Assembly: GCA_903868125.1 (NCBI GenBank)
Contig: CAIPUE010000012.1
Location: forward strand, 1 to 34,114
From: an uncultured bacterium
GTDB taxonomy: Bacteria > Cyanobacteriota > Vampirovibrionia > Gastranaerophilales > Gastranaerophilaceae
Length of the DNA: 34,114 nucleotides
Direction: 5' to 3'
The position numbers were made by a program, and so were the translations under genes. Shown in pieces: positions 16,267 to 25,130 of the stretch (position 1 is its first letter; each line of letters starts with the position of its first letter). The notes below the pieces were generated by a model. The model saw only the letters and a list, made by a program, of their open reading frames with translations, did not search any database and had not been told where the DNA came from.

Positions 16267-16861
16267 TCACTACCTCCTTTGGCTTGGGGGAGGTTTTGTT
16301 TTCCGGAGTTTCAATTTTTTTAAGGATTCGAGTTGTTAAAAATTTTGTTAAAGGGGCATCTATAATAAAATTTGTAAATACCATTGTTACTATAGCTAAC
16401 CCTGTGCCTATAGTGTTTTGGTATTGGTTATATTCATGGCTGTTATTTACTTTTGCTTGCGAGGGAGTAAAAAATTGTTTAGCTTTTGTAATAATAACTT
16501 CTTTTGTTTTTATCTGCCCCGCTCTTCCTACATTTATAAGAGTTTTAGTATCTAATCTGCCTACTGCAGAAAAATTTTTGGTTAAATAGATATATCCTGC
16601 ACGAATTGCCACTCCTGTTAGAGTTCCTGCTATGATTTTTGCAACCGTTCGAGCACAGGAAATATTTCTGGTTTTTTCATCTACCTCTTTATTGTATAAA
16701 TCAAAAAAAGGTTGTGTTGCAAGCGCGGTAGTTCCTAATATTAATCTGTTTTCAGGCGAAGAAATATTATCATTAAACCATTTAATGACTTTCCCCCCGC
16801 TTTGTTTGTCGTCAAATTCGTGGATCTTAAATTTATTAAATATATGTTGGTTGATTTTCAT
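16259..16861 (-). CDS. Unknown membrane-associated protein, family A copy 2
   Basis: A 200-residue protein, first gene of the duplicated A-B cassette. Residues 36-53 (PENRLILG to QPFF) and 73-93 are hydrophobic and enclose DLYNKEVDEKTRNISCART (54-72), nearly invariant in copy 1. A third hydrophobic region (about 150-172) ends in IDAPLTKFLT, followed by a lysine/proline tail. A 25-residue insert before FFTPS is absent from copy 1. No signal peptide is seen. It is divergent from rarA across a 121-base gap; no clear promoter or ribosome site was found on the minus side. Function unknown. Confidence 0.75.
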   Translation of the reverse strand: MKINQHIFNKFKIHEFDDKQSGGKVIKWFNDNISSPENRLILGTTALATQPFFDLYNKEVDEKTRNISCARTVAKIIAGTLTGVAIRAGYIYLTKNFSAVGRLDTKTLINVGRAGQIKTKEVIITKAKQFFTPSQAKVNNSHEYNQYQNTIGTGLAIVTMVFTNFIIDAPLTKFLTTRILKKIETPENKTSPKPKEVVNG

Positions 16862-16967
16862 TTTATCGTCACACTTGTCTACCTAAGTCCTAAAACCTCG
16901 TAAAGGTTAAAAATTGCCGATTTTTTCATGTTTTGTAATTAATATTTACAATCTCAAGCAAACATCA

Positions 16968-16976
16968 TGTTACAAT
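16968..16976 (+). promoter_or_regulatory. Extended -10 of rarA, leaderless type
   Basis: TGTTACAAT ends 6 bases before the rarA ATG at 16983. A TTTACA at 16945-16950 is a possible but widely spaced -35. No Shine-Dalgarno sequence fits between box and start codon. Confidence 0.5.
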
Positions 16977-16982
16977 TATATT

Positions 16983-18287
16983 ATGAATAATTTATTTACG
17001 GAGTTAGAAAATCAAAATAAACAAATTCCGCTTGCGGAGCTGCTGCGTCCGAAAACTTTGGACGATTTTTTGGGACAAAGCAATGTTATTTCTAAAAATA
17101 GTCCGTTGCTGAATTTGTTGAAAACCAACAGACTTTTTTCACTTATCCTATGGGGAACCCCCGGATGCGGAAAGACCACGCTGGCAAGATTAATCGCACT
17201 TCAATCCAAAAGCCACTTTATTGAAATTTCCGCAGTAACTTCAGGTGTAAAAGAAATTAAAGAGTCGGTTGAAGCTGCAAAAATGGCTCTTAGAAGCGGA
17301 GTGAAAACCATTCTGTTTATCGATGAAATTCACAGGTATTCAAAAATCCAGCAGGACGCACTTTTGCCGCATTTGGAGAACGGAACAATCTTTTTAGTCG
17401 GTTCAACTACCGAAAACCCTTCTTTTCAGGTAATTCCCGCACTACTTTCTCGCGTTCAGGTTATCAGGCTTAATGCATTAAACGACGAAAGTATAAAAAA
17501 TATTACACTAAAAGGATTTACTTACCTGCAAGAAAATTATCAGAAAATCGAATTTGACGAAAATGTTATCGAATTTATTACAAACCATGCCAGAGGTGAT
17601 GCAAGAACCGCCTTAAATCTGGTAGAAAATTCTTATTTTGCAAGTGATTTAATGGAAAATCAAAGAAGATTGAGTTTGGAAATTTTGGAAAATATTTCCC
17701 AAAAAAGAAATACAAGATACTCAAGACAGGAGCATTACGATTGCGCTTCCGCTTTTCAAAAAAGTTTGAGAGGAAATGATTCAGACGCCGCTATTTATTA
17801 CCTTGCAAAAATGATTGAAGCAGGCGAAGACCCTAGATTTATTGCCAGAAGACTTGTCGTAACCGCCTCGGAAGATGTCGGCAACGCAGACACAAACGCT
17901 CTTAGCGTTGCAATAAACGCCTATAACGCAGTTGAACTCTTAGGTTTGCCGGAAGGCAGAATCCCGCTTGCACAGGCAGTGATTTATATAGCCAAAGCTC
18001 CAAAATCAAACGCCGCTATTTGTGCGATTGATTCGGCACTGTCAGATATTCAAAACGGTTTGGATTATCCTCCACCAAATCATTTAAGAGATTCTCATTA
18101 CAAAGATGCCTCAAAATACGGTTTCGGGACCGATTACGTTTATTCGCACGCTAATCCCGAGCAATATCAACAATTTTTACCCGATGAATTGATAAATAAA
18201 AAATATGTTAAAGATAATCCGAATATAAAAGTTTGCCCTAAAAATGAAAATTATAAGAATGAATTGAATAAAGAGGATGTGAAATAA
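16983..18287 (+). CDS. rarA: Replication-associated recombination protein A
   Basis: RarA (MgsA) is a AAA+ ATPase related to clamp loaders and RuvB that acts at stalled replication forks and on SSB-coated DNA. The N-terminus has the family motif PLAELLRPKTLDDFLGQ (16-32), Walker A GTPGCGKTT (58-66), Walker B LFIDEIHRY near 117, sensor 1 VGSTTENPSF, and arginine-finger region ALLSRVQV. The C-terminal oligomerisation part has PRFIARRLVVTASEDVGNAD, a strong RarA signature. The 434-residue length is standard. The start is the ATG at 16983; a longer frame opens 69 bases upstream but its extra residues do not resemble the family and it would run over the promoter. Confidence 0.93.
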   Translation: MNNLFTELENQNKQIPLAELLRPKTLDDFLGQSNVISKNSPLLNLLKTNRLFSLILWGTPGCGKTTLARLIALQSKSHFIEISAVTSGVKEIKESVEAAKMALRSGVKTILFIDEIHRYSKIQQDALLPHLENGTIFLVGSTTENPSFQVIPALLSRVQVIRLNALNDESIKNITLKGFTYLQENYQKIEFDENVIEFITNHARGDARTALNLVENSYFASDLMENQRRLSLEILENISQKRNTRYSRQEHYDCASAFQKSLRGNDSDAAIYYLAKMIEAGEDPRFIARRLVVTASEDVGNADTNALSVAINAYNAVELLGLPEGRIPLAQAVIYIAKAPKSNAAICAIDSALSDIQNGLDYPPPNHLRDSHYKDASKYGFGTDYVYSHANPEQYQQFLPDELINKKYVKDNPNIKVCPKNENYKNELNKEDVK

Positions 18288-18381
18288 TTCTAAAATATAT
18301 ATTACACTCTCATTTATCATTCCCTCCTCCCCATGGGTAGTAACAAATGTAAACAAATATTTAAGTAATGAAACTAAAGGG

Positions 18382-18410
18382 TTGATTAATATTAAAATAA
18401 TAAGTATACT
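18382..18410 (+). promoter_or_regulatory. Promoter of the 18590-20417 gene pair
   Basis: TTGATT (18382-18387), a 17-base spacer and TATACT (18405-18410) form a good sigma-70-type promoter. A second candidate is the extended -10 TGCTACAAT at 18430-18438. Either gives an AT-rich leader of about 145-175 bases with no obvious riboswitch. The rest of the 302-base gap after rarA shows nothing recognisable. GGAGAAGG at 18566-18573 is 16 bases from the ATG, which is far for a ribosome site. Confidence 0.5.
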
Positions 18411-18589
18411 AAGTACACTTGTTATTTTTTGCTACAATTGTAAAAATTAGTAAATGAAAATGAAAAAAATAGCAATTAATCATTTTTAAATTTCTTTTAT
18501 ATAGTTATGAAGTGTTAAATGAGTCCTTAGTTGTAAATTGACTCAAATATTGTAGACAAAACAGTGGAGAAGGTTAAACGTAAAGTAAA

Positions 18590-19675
18590 ATGAAAATAAT
18601 TCCGGCTTTTAAAGCAAATTATAATACAAATTACCCTAAAAATAATAAGTTACCCGCATTGCAGGAAAGTTCAAAAAATTCTGCTTCAGGTCATAATGTT
18701 TCTTTCGGTTCTTTTAAATCAGGGCTTGCACGTTTTTTTGATGCTGTTGAAAGCAAGGGGTTTTTCGCTGAATTTTTAGTGGTAGATTTTTTTAGTATGA
18801 TTCTTCCTCGAGTATTAATAGGGCTTAATAGAGATAAAGAAAAAACAGGAGAAATCAACTATAAATCAGGAATAGAAGAAGCAGGACGGGAGTTGGCATC
18901 GGGTCCGAGTATGTTTTTGATTCCGATGGGGATTTTATCTTTTTACCAGAAATACGCCCCTGCTTCTCACATGTCAAAAGATGCGTTAGGTGCGTTGACA
19001 AATAATATGGAGCAGGTTGTTGAGGAGATTAATAATGTTAATTTGCTTAGAAATAAAGACCATTTGAATAAGAGTCTTGCGAATAAATTATTTGAACAAG
19101 CTTTTGAAGGGATTGAATTAGATAATAGACAAGATTTAAAAAACACATTCAGTGAATTACTTAATAAAGCTGTGAAAACAGAGCCTAAATCGACTGTAGT
19201 TCAGTGGTTTAAAAGGGTGATGAGATTAAAGCAGGAACCTGATTCTTTTGCAGGGGCTGCGGCTGAATTTGAAAAACATATTATCAACATTAATAATGCA
19301 AATAAAGTAAAAGCACCTCTTGATACAAAAAGTGTTAATCTGGTGAAAAATGGTATAAGTGCAAGAAAGTTGTTTGAGGATTTTCATAATTACTCTAAGG
19401 ACGCACTCACAAAACTTACCAAGCTTAATTTTACGCAAAATGGAACAAATAACTTTAAGGAAGAAGCAAAAATATTCTTAAACGCAATTCAAGCGGTTAG
19501 AAGTAATCTTAAATTAGCAACCGCAGTTACAGGTTTCTTGGCAGTCGGAGCATTTTTACTATATTTACCAAAGCTTTATCAACAGGGTAATATTTCACCT
19601 GCTATGGAAAGTGCTAAACGTGCAATGGCTGAAGCAGAACATCCAGCGAAAGGAGGAGCAAATGAAAATTCATAA
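18590..19675 (+). CDS. Unknown membrane-associated protein with NVSFGS tag
   Basis: A 361-residue protein. The first ~55 residues are polar and asparagine-rich and contain NVSFGSF, a tag resembling those of other proteins in this window. Hydrophobic stretches lie at about 63-78 and 105-120, around the charged loop GLNRDKEKTGE; a long alpha-helical, lysine/asparagine-rich middle (130-300) follows, and a last hydrophobic segment (about 308-325) ends LLYLPKLYQQ. The same order (hydrophobic, charged D/E/K/R loop, hydrophobic, linker, hydrophobic plus proline) occurs in the next gene and in the A/B cassette, so I place it in the same broad family. It overlaps the next gene by 14 bases. Function unknown. 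Confidence 0.7.
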   Translation: MKIIPAFKANYNTNYPKNNKLPALQESSKNSASGHNVSFGSFKSGLARFFDAVESKGFFAEFLVVDFFSMILPRVLIGLNRDKEKTGEINYKSGIEEAGRELASGPSMFLIPMGILSFYQKYAPASHMSKDALGALTNNMEQVVEEINNVNLLRNKDHLNKSLANKLFEQAFEGIELDNRQDLKNTFSELLNKAVKTEPKSTVVQWFKRVMRLKQEPDSFAGAAAEFEKHIININNANKVKAPLDTKSVNLVKNGISARKLFEDFHNYSKDALTKLTKLNFTQNGTNNFKEEAKIFLNAIQAVRSNLKLATAVTGFLAVGAFLLYLPKLYQQGNISPAMESAKRAMAEAEHPAKGGANENS

Positions 19676-20417
19676 TGCAACTCCAATCATAAACAATCAA
19701 CAGGCAAAAACTAAAAAAAATGTCACTTTTTCAGGAAAATCAGGCATTATAAAAGATTTTTTTCAATTGGGACGAAGCGGAAATTTCACAAGAGGGCTTT
19801 TTATTGCTAATGCGTTTGCATTTTTGCTTGGTGGTAGATTGGTTACCTCCAGAGATGAAAACGAGCGAAGAGAAACGCTTACAAGAGATATTCCAACGAT
19901 TGTTATAGCTGTTCAGGGGGTTCCTGTCATCAAAAATTGGGTGGCTAAACAAATTCAAAAACATACAGGATTTGCTATTATTACCGAAGCAAAACAGGTA
20001 GCAAGCAGTAGTCAATTACAAGATTGGTATAAATATGACGACAAACTTGCTTCGGGATTTGACGGTTTTTCTAAAAGATTGGTTGACTGTAAAGGTAATT
20101 TGAAAAAAATCTATTCCTCATTGGGAAATGATATGAAAAACAAACTAGCTAACTTCAGCGAAGATAATTCGAAATTTATGGAAGAACTATCAAACCATAA
20201 AGAGTTGAAACAATCTATTAAAGAGGCATTTAGCCATTCAGGCAATAAGGTACTTGAACAGGCTGCTTTTTTAAAGACTATTCCTACAATAGTCGGTTTT
20301 GCTATTACTTTGAGCACAATCGGTATATTTATCCCTAAGTTAAATATTTTTATAACCGAAAAACTCAATAAAAATAAAAGCGCAGATGAACAACCTAATA
20401 ATTTAAAGATGCCTTAA
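19662..20417 (+). CDS. Unknown membrane-associated protein with NVTFSG tag
   Basis: A 251-residue protein whose start at 19662 follows GGAGGAG closely; a longer frame from 19611 lies inside the upstream gene without such a site. The N-terminus holds NVTFSGKSG (about 23-31), then hydrophobic stretches at about 45-58 and 74-90 around the loop SRDENERRETLTRD, a helical charged middle, and a final hydrophobic segment ending IGIFIPKLNIFI. It resembles the upstream protein in layout and in the PKL end of the last segment. Its stop overlaps the mazG stop by 4 bases. No known family recognised. Confidence 0.7.
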   Translation: MKIHNATPIINNQQAKTKKNVTFSGKSGIIKDFFQLGRSGNFTRGLFIANAFAFLLGGRLVTSRDENERRETLTRDIPTIVIAVQGVPVIKNWVAKQIQKHTGFAIITEAKQVASSSQLQDWYKYDDKLASGFDGFSKRLVDCKGNLKKIYSSLGNDMKNKLANFSEDNSKFMEELSNHKELKQSIKEAFSHSGNKVLEQAAFLKTIPTIVGFAITLSTIGIFIPKLNIFITEKLNKNKSADEQPNNLKMP

Positions 20418-21187
20418 ACATTTTGTAAAATGAGGTTCTTTGCCTGAGTCCATAATTCGTCAAATTCTTTAAAAGAATATTCTTCCAAGGGCTTGGTCGC
20501 CAATTTTTCCATCTGTTTAAATCGTTTAATAAATTTTTTGTTGGCTTTTAGAAGTGCCTGTTCTGCATCAAGCTTGTTCCAGCGAGCGAGGTTCACAATT
20601 GAAAAAAGAATGTCACCCATCTCTTCTTCAATATGTTCAGAATTAGAAGTTTTACAAGCCTCTTGAAATTCTTCAATTTCGGAAAAAACACAATCATACA
20701 AAGTTTTTTCGCAGTCCCATTCAAATCCGACCTTAACAGCCTTTTTGCTTATTTTTTGTGCCGACATCAACGCCGACTGGCTACGCGAAATACCGTCCAT
20801 AATAGAAGTTCTGTGACTTTTTTCTTTCTGTTTAATCTGGTCCCAATTATCCAAAATATCTTGGGTTGAATTGACTTCAACATCAGCAAAAACATGCGGG
20901 TGTCTTCGAATTAATTTTTCTTTAATCTCAAGTGCCACATCTTCAATATTAAAAGCATTTTCTTCATCTGCGATTTGAGAATGGAGAACGACCTGCAATA
21001 AAACATCGCCCAATTCTTCTTTCAGATGCTTCATATCGCCACTGTCAATCGCATCCACAGCCTCGTAAGCTTCTTCAAGCATATTAGGCTTCAATGAATT
21101 GTGGGTCTGCTCCCTGTCCCATTGGCATCCGTTTTCGGAACGCAATATTTTTACTATTTCAATTAATTTTTCAAGATTTGTTGTCAT
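20414..21187 (-). CDS. mazG: Nucleoside triphosphate pyrophosphohydrolase MazG
   Basis: MazG hydrolyses NTPs and dNTPs to monophosphates and pyrophosphate, cleaning damaged nucleotides or lowering ppGpp in stress. The protein has two MazG domains: the first with CQWDREQTHNSL, the metal cluster EEAYEAVDAI and EELGDVLLQVVLH; the second with EEEMGDILFSIVNLARW. Length 257 aa is typical of the E. coli-type protein. I set the start at the ATG at 21187, which begins MTTNLEKLIEIV as in the family and has AAAAAGG upstream. The frame stays open for 37 more codons, but these are translated repeat DNA. The distance to hisG is taken up by that repeat element, so co-transcription with hisG is uncertain. 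Confidence 0.92.
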   Translation of the reverse strand: MTTNLEKLIEIVKILRSENGCQWDREQTHNSLKPNMLEEAYEAVDAIDSGDMKHLKEELGDVLLQVVLHSQIADEENAFNIEDVALEIKEKLIRRHPHVFADVEVNSTQDILDNWDQIKQKEKSHRTSIMDGISRSQSALMSAQKISKKAVKVGFEWDCEKTLYDCVFSEIEEFQEACKTSNSEHIEEEMGDILFSIVNLARWNKLDAEQALLKANKKFIKRFKQMEKLATKPLEEYSFKEFDELWTQAKNLILQNV

Positions 21188-21207
21188 TGTTTGTACCTTT
21201 TTATTTT

Positions 21208-21358
21208 GGGTAAACGGTAAACAGTAAACGGTGAACGGGTTTTTGGAGGAATGGAAGGCTAGATGTATGGATGTATAGCTTTTTTGATTGATTATCAATT
21301 GTCACAATTCCATACCTCTTTTCCCTTTTTACTTCTTGCCGTTTACCCTTCACCCTAC
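21208..21358. repeat. MITE-like composite repeat between hisG and mazG
   Basis: The left end has four heptamers (GGTAAAC, GGTAAAC, AGTAAAC, GGTGAAC; 21209-21236), and the right end has the inverted form (CCGTTTACCC TTCACCC, 21339-21355) ending in CCTAC. The inside carries AGATGTATGG-like sequence and, on the minus strand, AAGTAAAAAGGGAAAAG, both shared with 32797-32883. The right edge includes the hisG stop codon. Confidence 0.65.
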
Positions 21359-22221
21359 TTAACCATTTGATCAACGGTCATTATTAAAATCCCCTGACCG
21401 CCAAGAGATTTAAGATGTCGGATACTGTCATAAACCTTGTCCGCATCAACGACAACGTGGATTACAACATGTTCATCATCATCCATGAGTGTCATTACGG
21501 TTGGAGAAGAAAGCCCTGGTAAGAATGCTTTGATATCCTCAAGTGCCGCTTTTGGAACATGACCCATTAAATATTTTTTTTCACGCGCATCAATGACCGA
21601 ATTTAAAGCTCTCAAAAGGTTTTGTGTATTTTGTGCTTTAATTTCTGATAAATTTTTTCTTGCTATGACAACGGCTGAAGAACTAAAAATTTTGTCGATA
21701 ATTTTTAGTTTGTTAGATTTCAAAGTCGAACCTGAAGATGTTATATCCACAACAACGTTTGACAGCCCCAATCTGGGCGTAATTTCAGTTGCGCCTGACA
21801 CTTCAATGATTTTTGCATTTTTACCGATACTGCTAAAATAATCTTTTGCAATATTAGGAAAAGAAGTTGCGACCTTGATTTCAGAGGGCAAATCTTTTGC
21901 GCAGTTAAAGTCATCTTCTTCCTTGACTGCAACAATCATATCACATTGTCCAAAATCCAAATCCATAATTTTATCGACATCAGCTTTTGTTTCTGTAACA
22001 ATATCAAATCCAGTAAACCCAATATCGGCGACTTCATCCTCAACAAATTTTGGAATATCCTGAGTCCTTACAAAAATCAGGGAATATTTTCCGTCACGTG
22101 TGGTAACTTGAAGCGTTCTTTCGCTTTTTGACGGGAAATTAAGCCCCGCATCGCTTAACAATGCGTATATTTTTTCTGATAATCGTCCTTTATTCGGAAT
22201 TGCTATTCTTAATTGCTCCAT
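21355..22221 (-). CDS. hisG: ATP phosphoribosyltransferase, long form
   Basis: HisG joins ATP and PRPP in the first step of histidine synthesis. The N-terminus LRIAIPNKGRLSEKIYALL is characteristic, with GFTGFDIV and the PRPP-loop region VVDITSSGSTLKSNKL (about 155-170). The last ~75 residues (PTVMTLMDDDEHVVIHVVV onward) form the HisG_C regulatory domain, so this is the long form that needs no HisZ and is normally inhibited by histidine. Length 288 aa fits. GAAGG lies 5 bases before the ATG. No other his gene is nearby. The TAG stop lies within the GTAGGGTG edge of the adjoining repeat, without apparent loss of conserved residues. Confidence 0.93.
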   Translation of the reverse strand: MEQLRIAIPNKGRLSEKIYALLSDAGLNFPSKSERTLQVTTRDGKYSLIFVRTQDIPKFVEDEVADIGFTGFDIVTETKADVDKIMDLDFGQCDMIVAVKEEDDFNCAKDLPSEIKVATSFPNIAKDYFSSIGKNAKIIEVSGATEITPRLGLSNVVVDITSSGSTLKSNKLKIIDKIFSSSAVVIARKNLSEIKAQNTQNLLRALNSVIDAREKKYLMGHVPKAALEDIKAFLPGLSSPTVMTLMDDDEHVVIHVVVDADKVYDSIRHLKSLGGQGILIMTVDQMVK

Positions 22222-22326
22222 GTTTGCCTTCTTTCTCCGTTGAGCCTCTGGCTAAACGTGAGAAATTGCCTCACGACTTAACTAAAAGCTGTCTTATTAT
22301 TAATTATTTCTCCTACAGTGAGAAAC

Positions 22327-22380
22327 CTCAACACGAAATTTTTTAGGTTTCGCCTTTACTTATTTTTTTAAATTACTACT
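22327..22380 (-). repeat. Second copy of the clpB-leader element, upstream of hisG
   Basis: This copy lies about 105 bases upstream of the hisG start. It shares 29 and 12 identical bases with 11978-12032 and a hairpin with paired base changes. Between it and hisG are two more small hairpins (22243-22253, AGCC/GGCT; 22257-22275, CGTGAG/CTCACG). If transcribed with hisG, it forms a structured leader of roughly 150 bases. Confidence 0.6.
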
Positions 22381-22473
22381 TTACTTTTTCGAATTATCGG
22401 CTTACTAGCCTTGTTGCACTCGGGTTTGGTTTCGCTGACTCTCGATTGTTTCGCTGTACCCTCGCATCTGTTT

Positions 22474-22502
22474 TGCTTGGAAATCTATATTTATGATACA
22501 CT
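22474..22502 (+). promoter_or_regulatory. Probable der promoter
   Basis: TTGCTT (22474-22479), a 17-base spacer and TACACT (22497-22502), which carries the extended TG, precede der by about 90 bases. The resulting leader would contain the heptamer array and the palindrome at 22517-22575. Confidence 0.4.
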
Positions 22503-22516
22503 AAAAATAGTGAATG

Positions 22517-22575
22517 GTAAACAGTAAACAGTAAACAGTAAACAGTAAACGGTAGGGTGCGGATTTAACCGCACC
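22517..22575 (+). repeat. Heptamer array plus GTAGG palindrome in the der leader
   Basis: Five GTAAACR heptamers (22517-22551) run directly into GTAGG and the hairpin GGTGCGG-ATTTAA-CCGCACC (22556-22575). The hairpin belongs to the same general class as those at 6318-6337 and 32933-32952. It ends 17 bases before the der start codon and could affect ribosome access. Confidence 0.75.
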
Positions 22576-22592
22576 GACAACAAGCCCAAAGA

Positions 22593-23951
22593 ATGAAAAA
22601 GGAAAAAGTAAGTGTGAAAAATAAAAAACCAATCGTAGCAATAGTAGGTCGTCCGAATGTGGGGAAATCCACGTTCGTCAATCGTTTAGTGGGTGCAAGA
22701 CAGTCAATAGTTGACGATATGCCGGGTGTTACCCGCGACAGGATTTATTTTGACATCGAATGGCAACATAAATATTTCACGGTAATCGATACAGGCGGAA
22801 TAATTCCGGGTGATGAAGATGAAATTATGCTTTCTATTTTTGACCAAGCCCAAATCGCTTGTGATGAAGCAGATAAAATAATTTTTCTTGTTGACGGTAA
22901 AGACGGAGTTCATCCCGTAGATGAAGATATTGCAAATATTTTAAGAAAATCAAAAAAAGAAATTTTCCTTGTTGTTAATAAAATTGATTCAATTCATGCA
23001 ATGCCGATGCTTTCCGATTTTTATTCACTTGCAATCGGAGAACCTATGGCGATTTCAGCTTTGCACGGAAGCGGCGGAGTTGGCGATTTGTTGGATATTT
23101 TGACTGAAAATTTTGAAGTAGAGGATGAGATAACTGATGAAAATACAATTAAAATAGCGATTGTAGGACGACCAAATGCAGGTAAATCCTCCATTATCAA
23201 CGCACTTTTAAACGAAGAAAGAGTAATCGTTTCAGATATTTCGGGCACCACAAGAGACAGCATCGATTCAAAAATCAGTTATAAACAAAAAGATTTTGTC
23301 ATAGTTGATACGGCAGGGATAAGAAAAAGGGCCAGAGTTGACTGGGGTGTGGAAAAATTTGCGGTTGACAGGGCAATTCGCTCAATCAGAGAATGTGATG
23401 TGGCGGTTTTGGTGATTGATGCAACTGAGGGAATTTCGGATCAGGACAAAAAGATTTCCGCATTGATAACAGAAGCTGGAAAAGGTATTATTATCGCAGT
23501 AAACAAGTGGGATTTAGTTGACAAAGAAACCAACACCATGAACCAATTTGAAAAACAAATTTCAAAAGATGTTCCGTTTTTGGAATATTCGCCAAAAATT
23601 TATATAAGTGCGGTAACAAAACAAAGACTTAACCAAATTTTTGACAAATCCATTGAAGTTTATGAACAGTGTATCAAGCGCGTTTCAACCGGACTTTTGA
23701 ACAAAATTATCAATGATGCATATGCAATGAATCCGCCTTCAACAGTTAAAAACAAGCGGCTTAAAATTCTTTACACAACGCAAATAAATACCCAACCGCC
23801 GACATTTGTAATGTTCACAAATAACGGTGATTTAATGAAAGACCACTATAAGAGATACATGGAAAAGAAGCTTCGTGAAGCTTTCGGTTTCTTTGGAACC
23901 CCTATTAGAATTGCATTAAGGGAACGCAGCGATAAAAAGGGAAAGAACTAA
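22593..23951 (+). CDS. der: Ribosome-biogenesis GTPase Der
   Basis: Der (EngA) has two tandem GTPase domains and acts in assembly of the large ribosomal subunit. G1 motifs are GRPNVGKST (about 18-26) and GRPNAGKSS (about 187-195); each domain has its DTGG or DTAG G3 motif and NK-x-D G4 motif (NKID, NKWD). The C-terminal KH-like domain (PPTFVMFTNN, then HYKRYMEKKLREAFGFFGTPIRI) is typical. Length is 452 aa. The ATG at 22593 lacks a ribosome site; a GTG at 22611, preceded by AAAGGA, would shorten the protein by six residues and is a real alternative. The gene is single between repeat DNA and gap. Confidence 0.94.
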   Translation: MKKEKVSVKNKKPIVAIVGRPNVGKSTFVNRLVGARQSIVDDMPGVTRDRIYFDIEWQHKYFTVIDTGGIIPGDEDEIMLSIFDQAQIACDEADKIIFLVDGKDGVHPVDEDIANILRKSKKEIFLVVNKIDSIHAMPMLSDFYSLAIGEPMAISALHGSGGVGDLLDILTENFEVEDEITDENTIKIAIVGRPNAGKSSIINALLNEERVIVSDISGTTRDSIDSKISYKQKDFVIVDTAGIRKRARVDWGVEKFAVDRAIRSIRECDVAVLVIDATEGISDQDKKISALITEAGKGIIIAVNKWDLVDKETNTMNQFEKQISKDVPFLEYSPKIYISAVTKQRLNQIFDKSIEVYEQCIKRVSTGLLNKIINDAYAMNPPSTVKNKRLKILYTTQINTQPPTFVMFTNNGDLMKDHYKRYMEKKLREAFGFFGTPIRIALRERSDKKGKN

Positions 23952-23981
23952 TAATTTTAAACTTTTCTTCAAATAAAAAGC

Positions 23982-24010
23982 TTGATTGTCTTTTTTGTTT
24001 GAGGTATAAA
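23982..24010 (+). promoter_or_regulatory. Promoter of gap
   Basis: TTGATT (23982-23987), 17 bases, TATAAA (24005-24010): a near-consensus sigma-70 promoter. With start near 24017 the leader is about 38 bases and has AAGGAG at 24041-24046, fitting strong expression of a glycolytic gene. Confidence 0.65.
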
Positions 24011-24036
24011 CTACATGTTTATAGACCGTAATTTAA

Positions 24037-25065
<1,029 letters not shown>

Positions 25066-25084
25066 TTAAGTATTATAAATATTT

Positions 25085-25114
25085 AAAACGAGGGGTTTAA
25101 GCCCCTCGTTTTTT
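25085..25114 (+). terminator. Intrinsic terminator of gap
   Basis: An 11-bp perfect stem (AAAACGAGGGG with CCCCTCGTTTT) and a six-base loop, followed by T-rich sequence up to 25114, 20 bases after the gap stop codon. The extended -10 of the next gene begins two bases later. Confidence 0.9.
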
Positions 25115-25115
25115 G

Positions 25116-25124
25116 TGCTAAAAT
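25116..25124 (+). promoter_or_regulatory. Extended -10 of the acyltransferase operon, leaderless type
   Basis: TGCTAAAAT ends 6 bases before the ATG at 25131; the gap reads TATCTT with no ribosome site. Because the gap terminator is immediately upstream, readthrough mRNA would not give a leader either. Confidence 0.55.
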
Positions 25125-25130
25125 TATCTT

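Noticed and set aside
16914-16982. Longer N-terminus for RarA
   Set aside because: The added residues are unlike RarA and the region holds the promoter; the family start is at 16983.
21188-21298. Longer N-terminus for MazG
   Set aside because: The additional 37 codons are translated heptamer repeat; the MazG family starts at the ATG at 21187, which has an upstream AAGG.
22161-22346. A 61-codon plus-strand frame before der
   Set aside because: It overlaps the hisG start antisense and the structured leader; no ribosome site or family resemblance.
22517-22551. Possible CRISPR array
   Set aside because: Units are 7 bases with no spacers and no cas genes occur; it is a simple tandem repeat.
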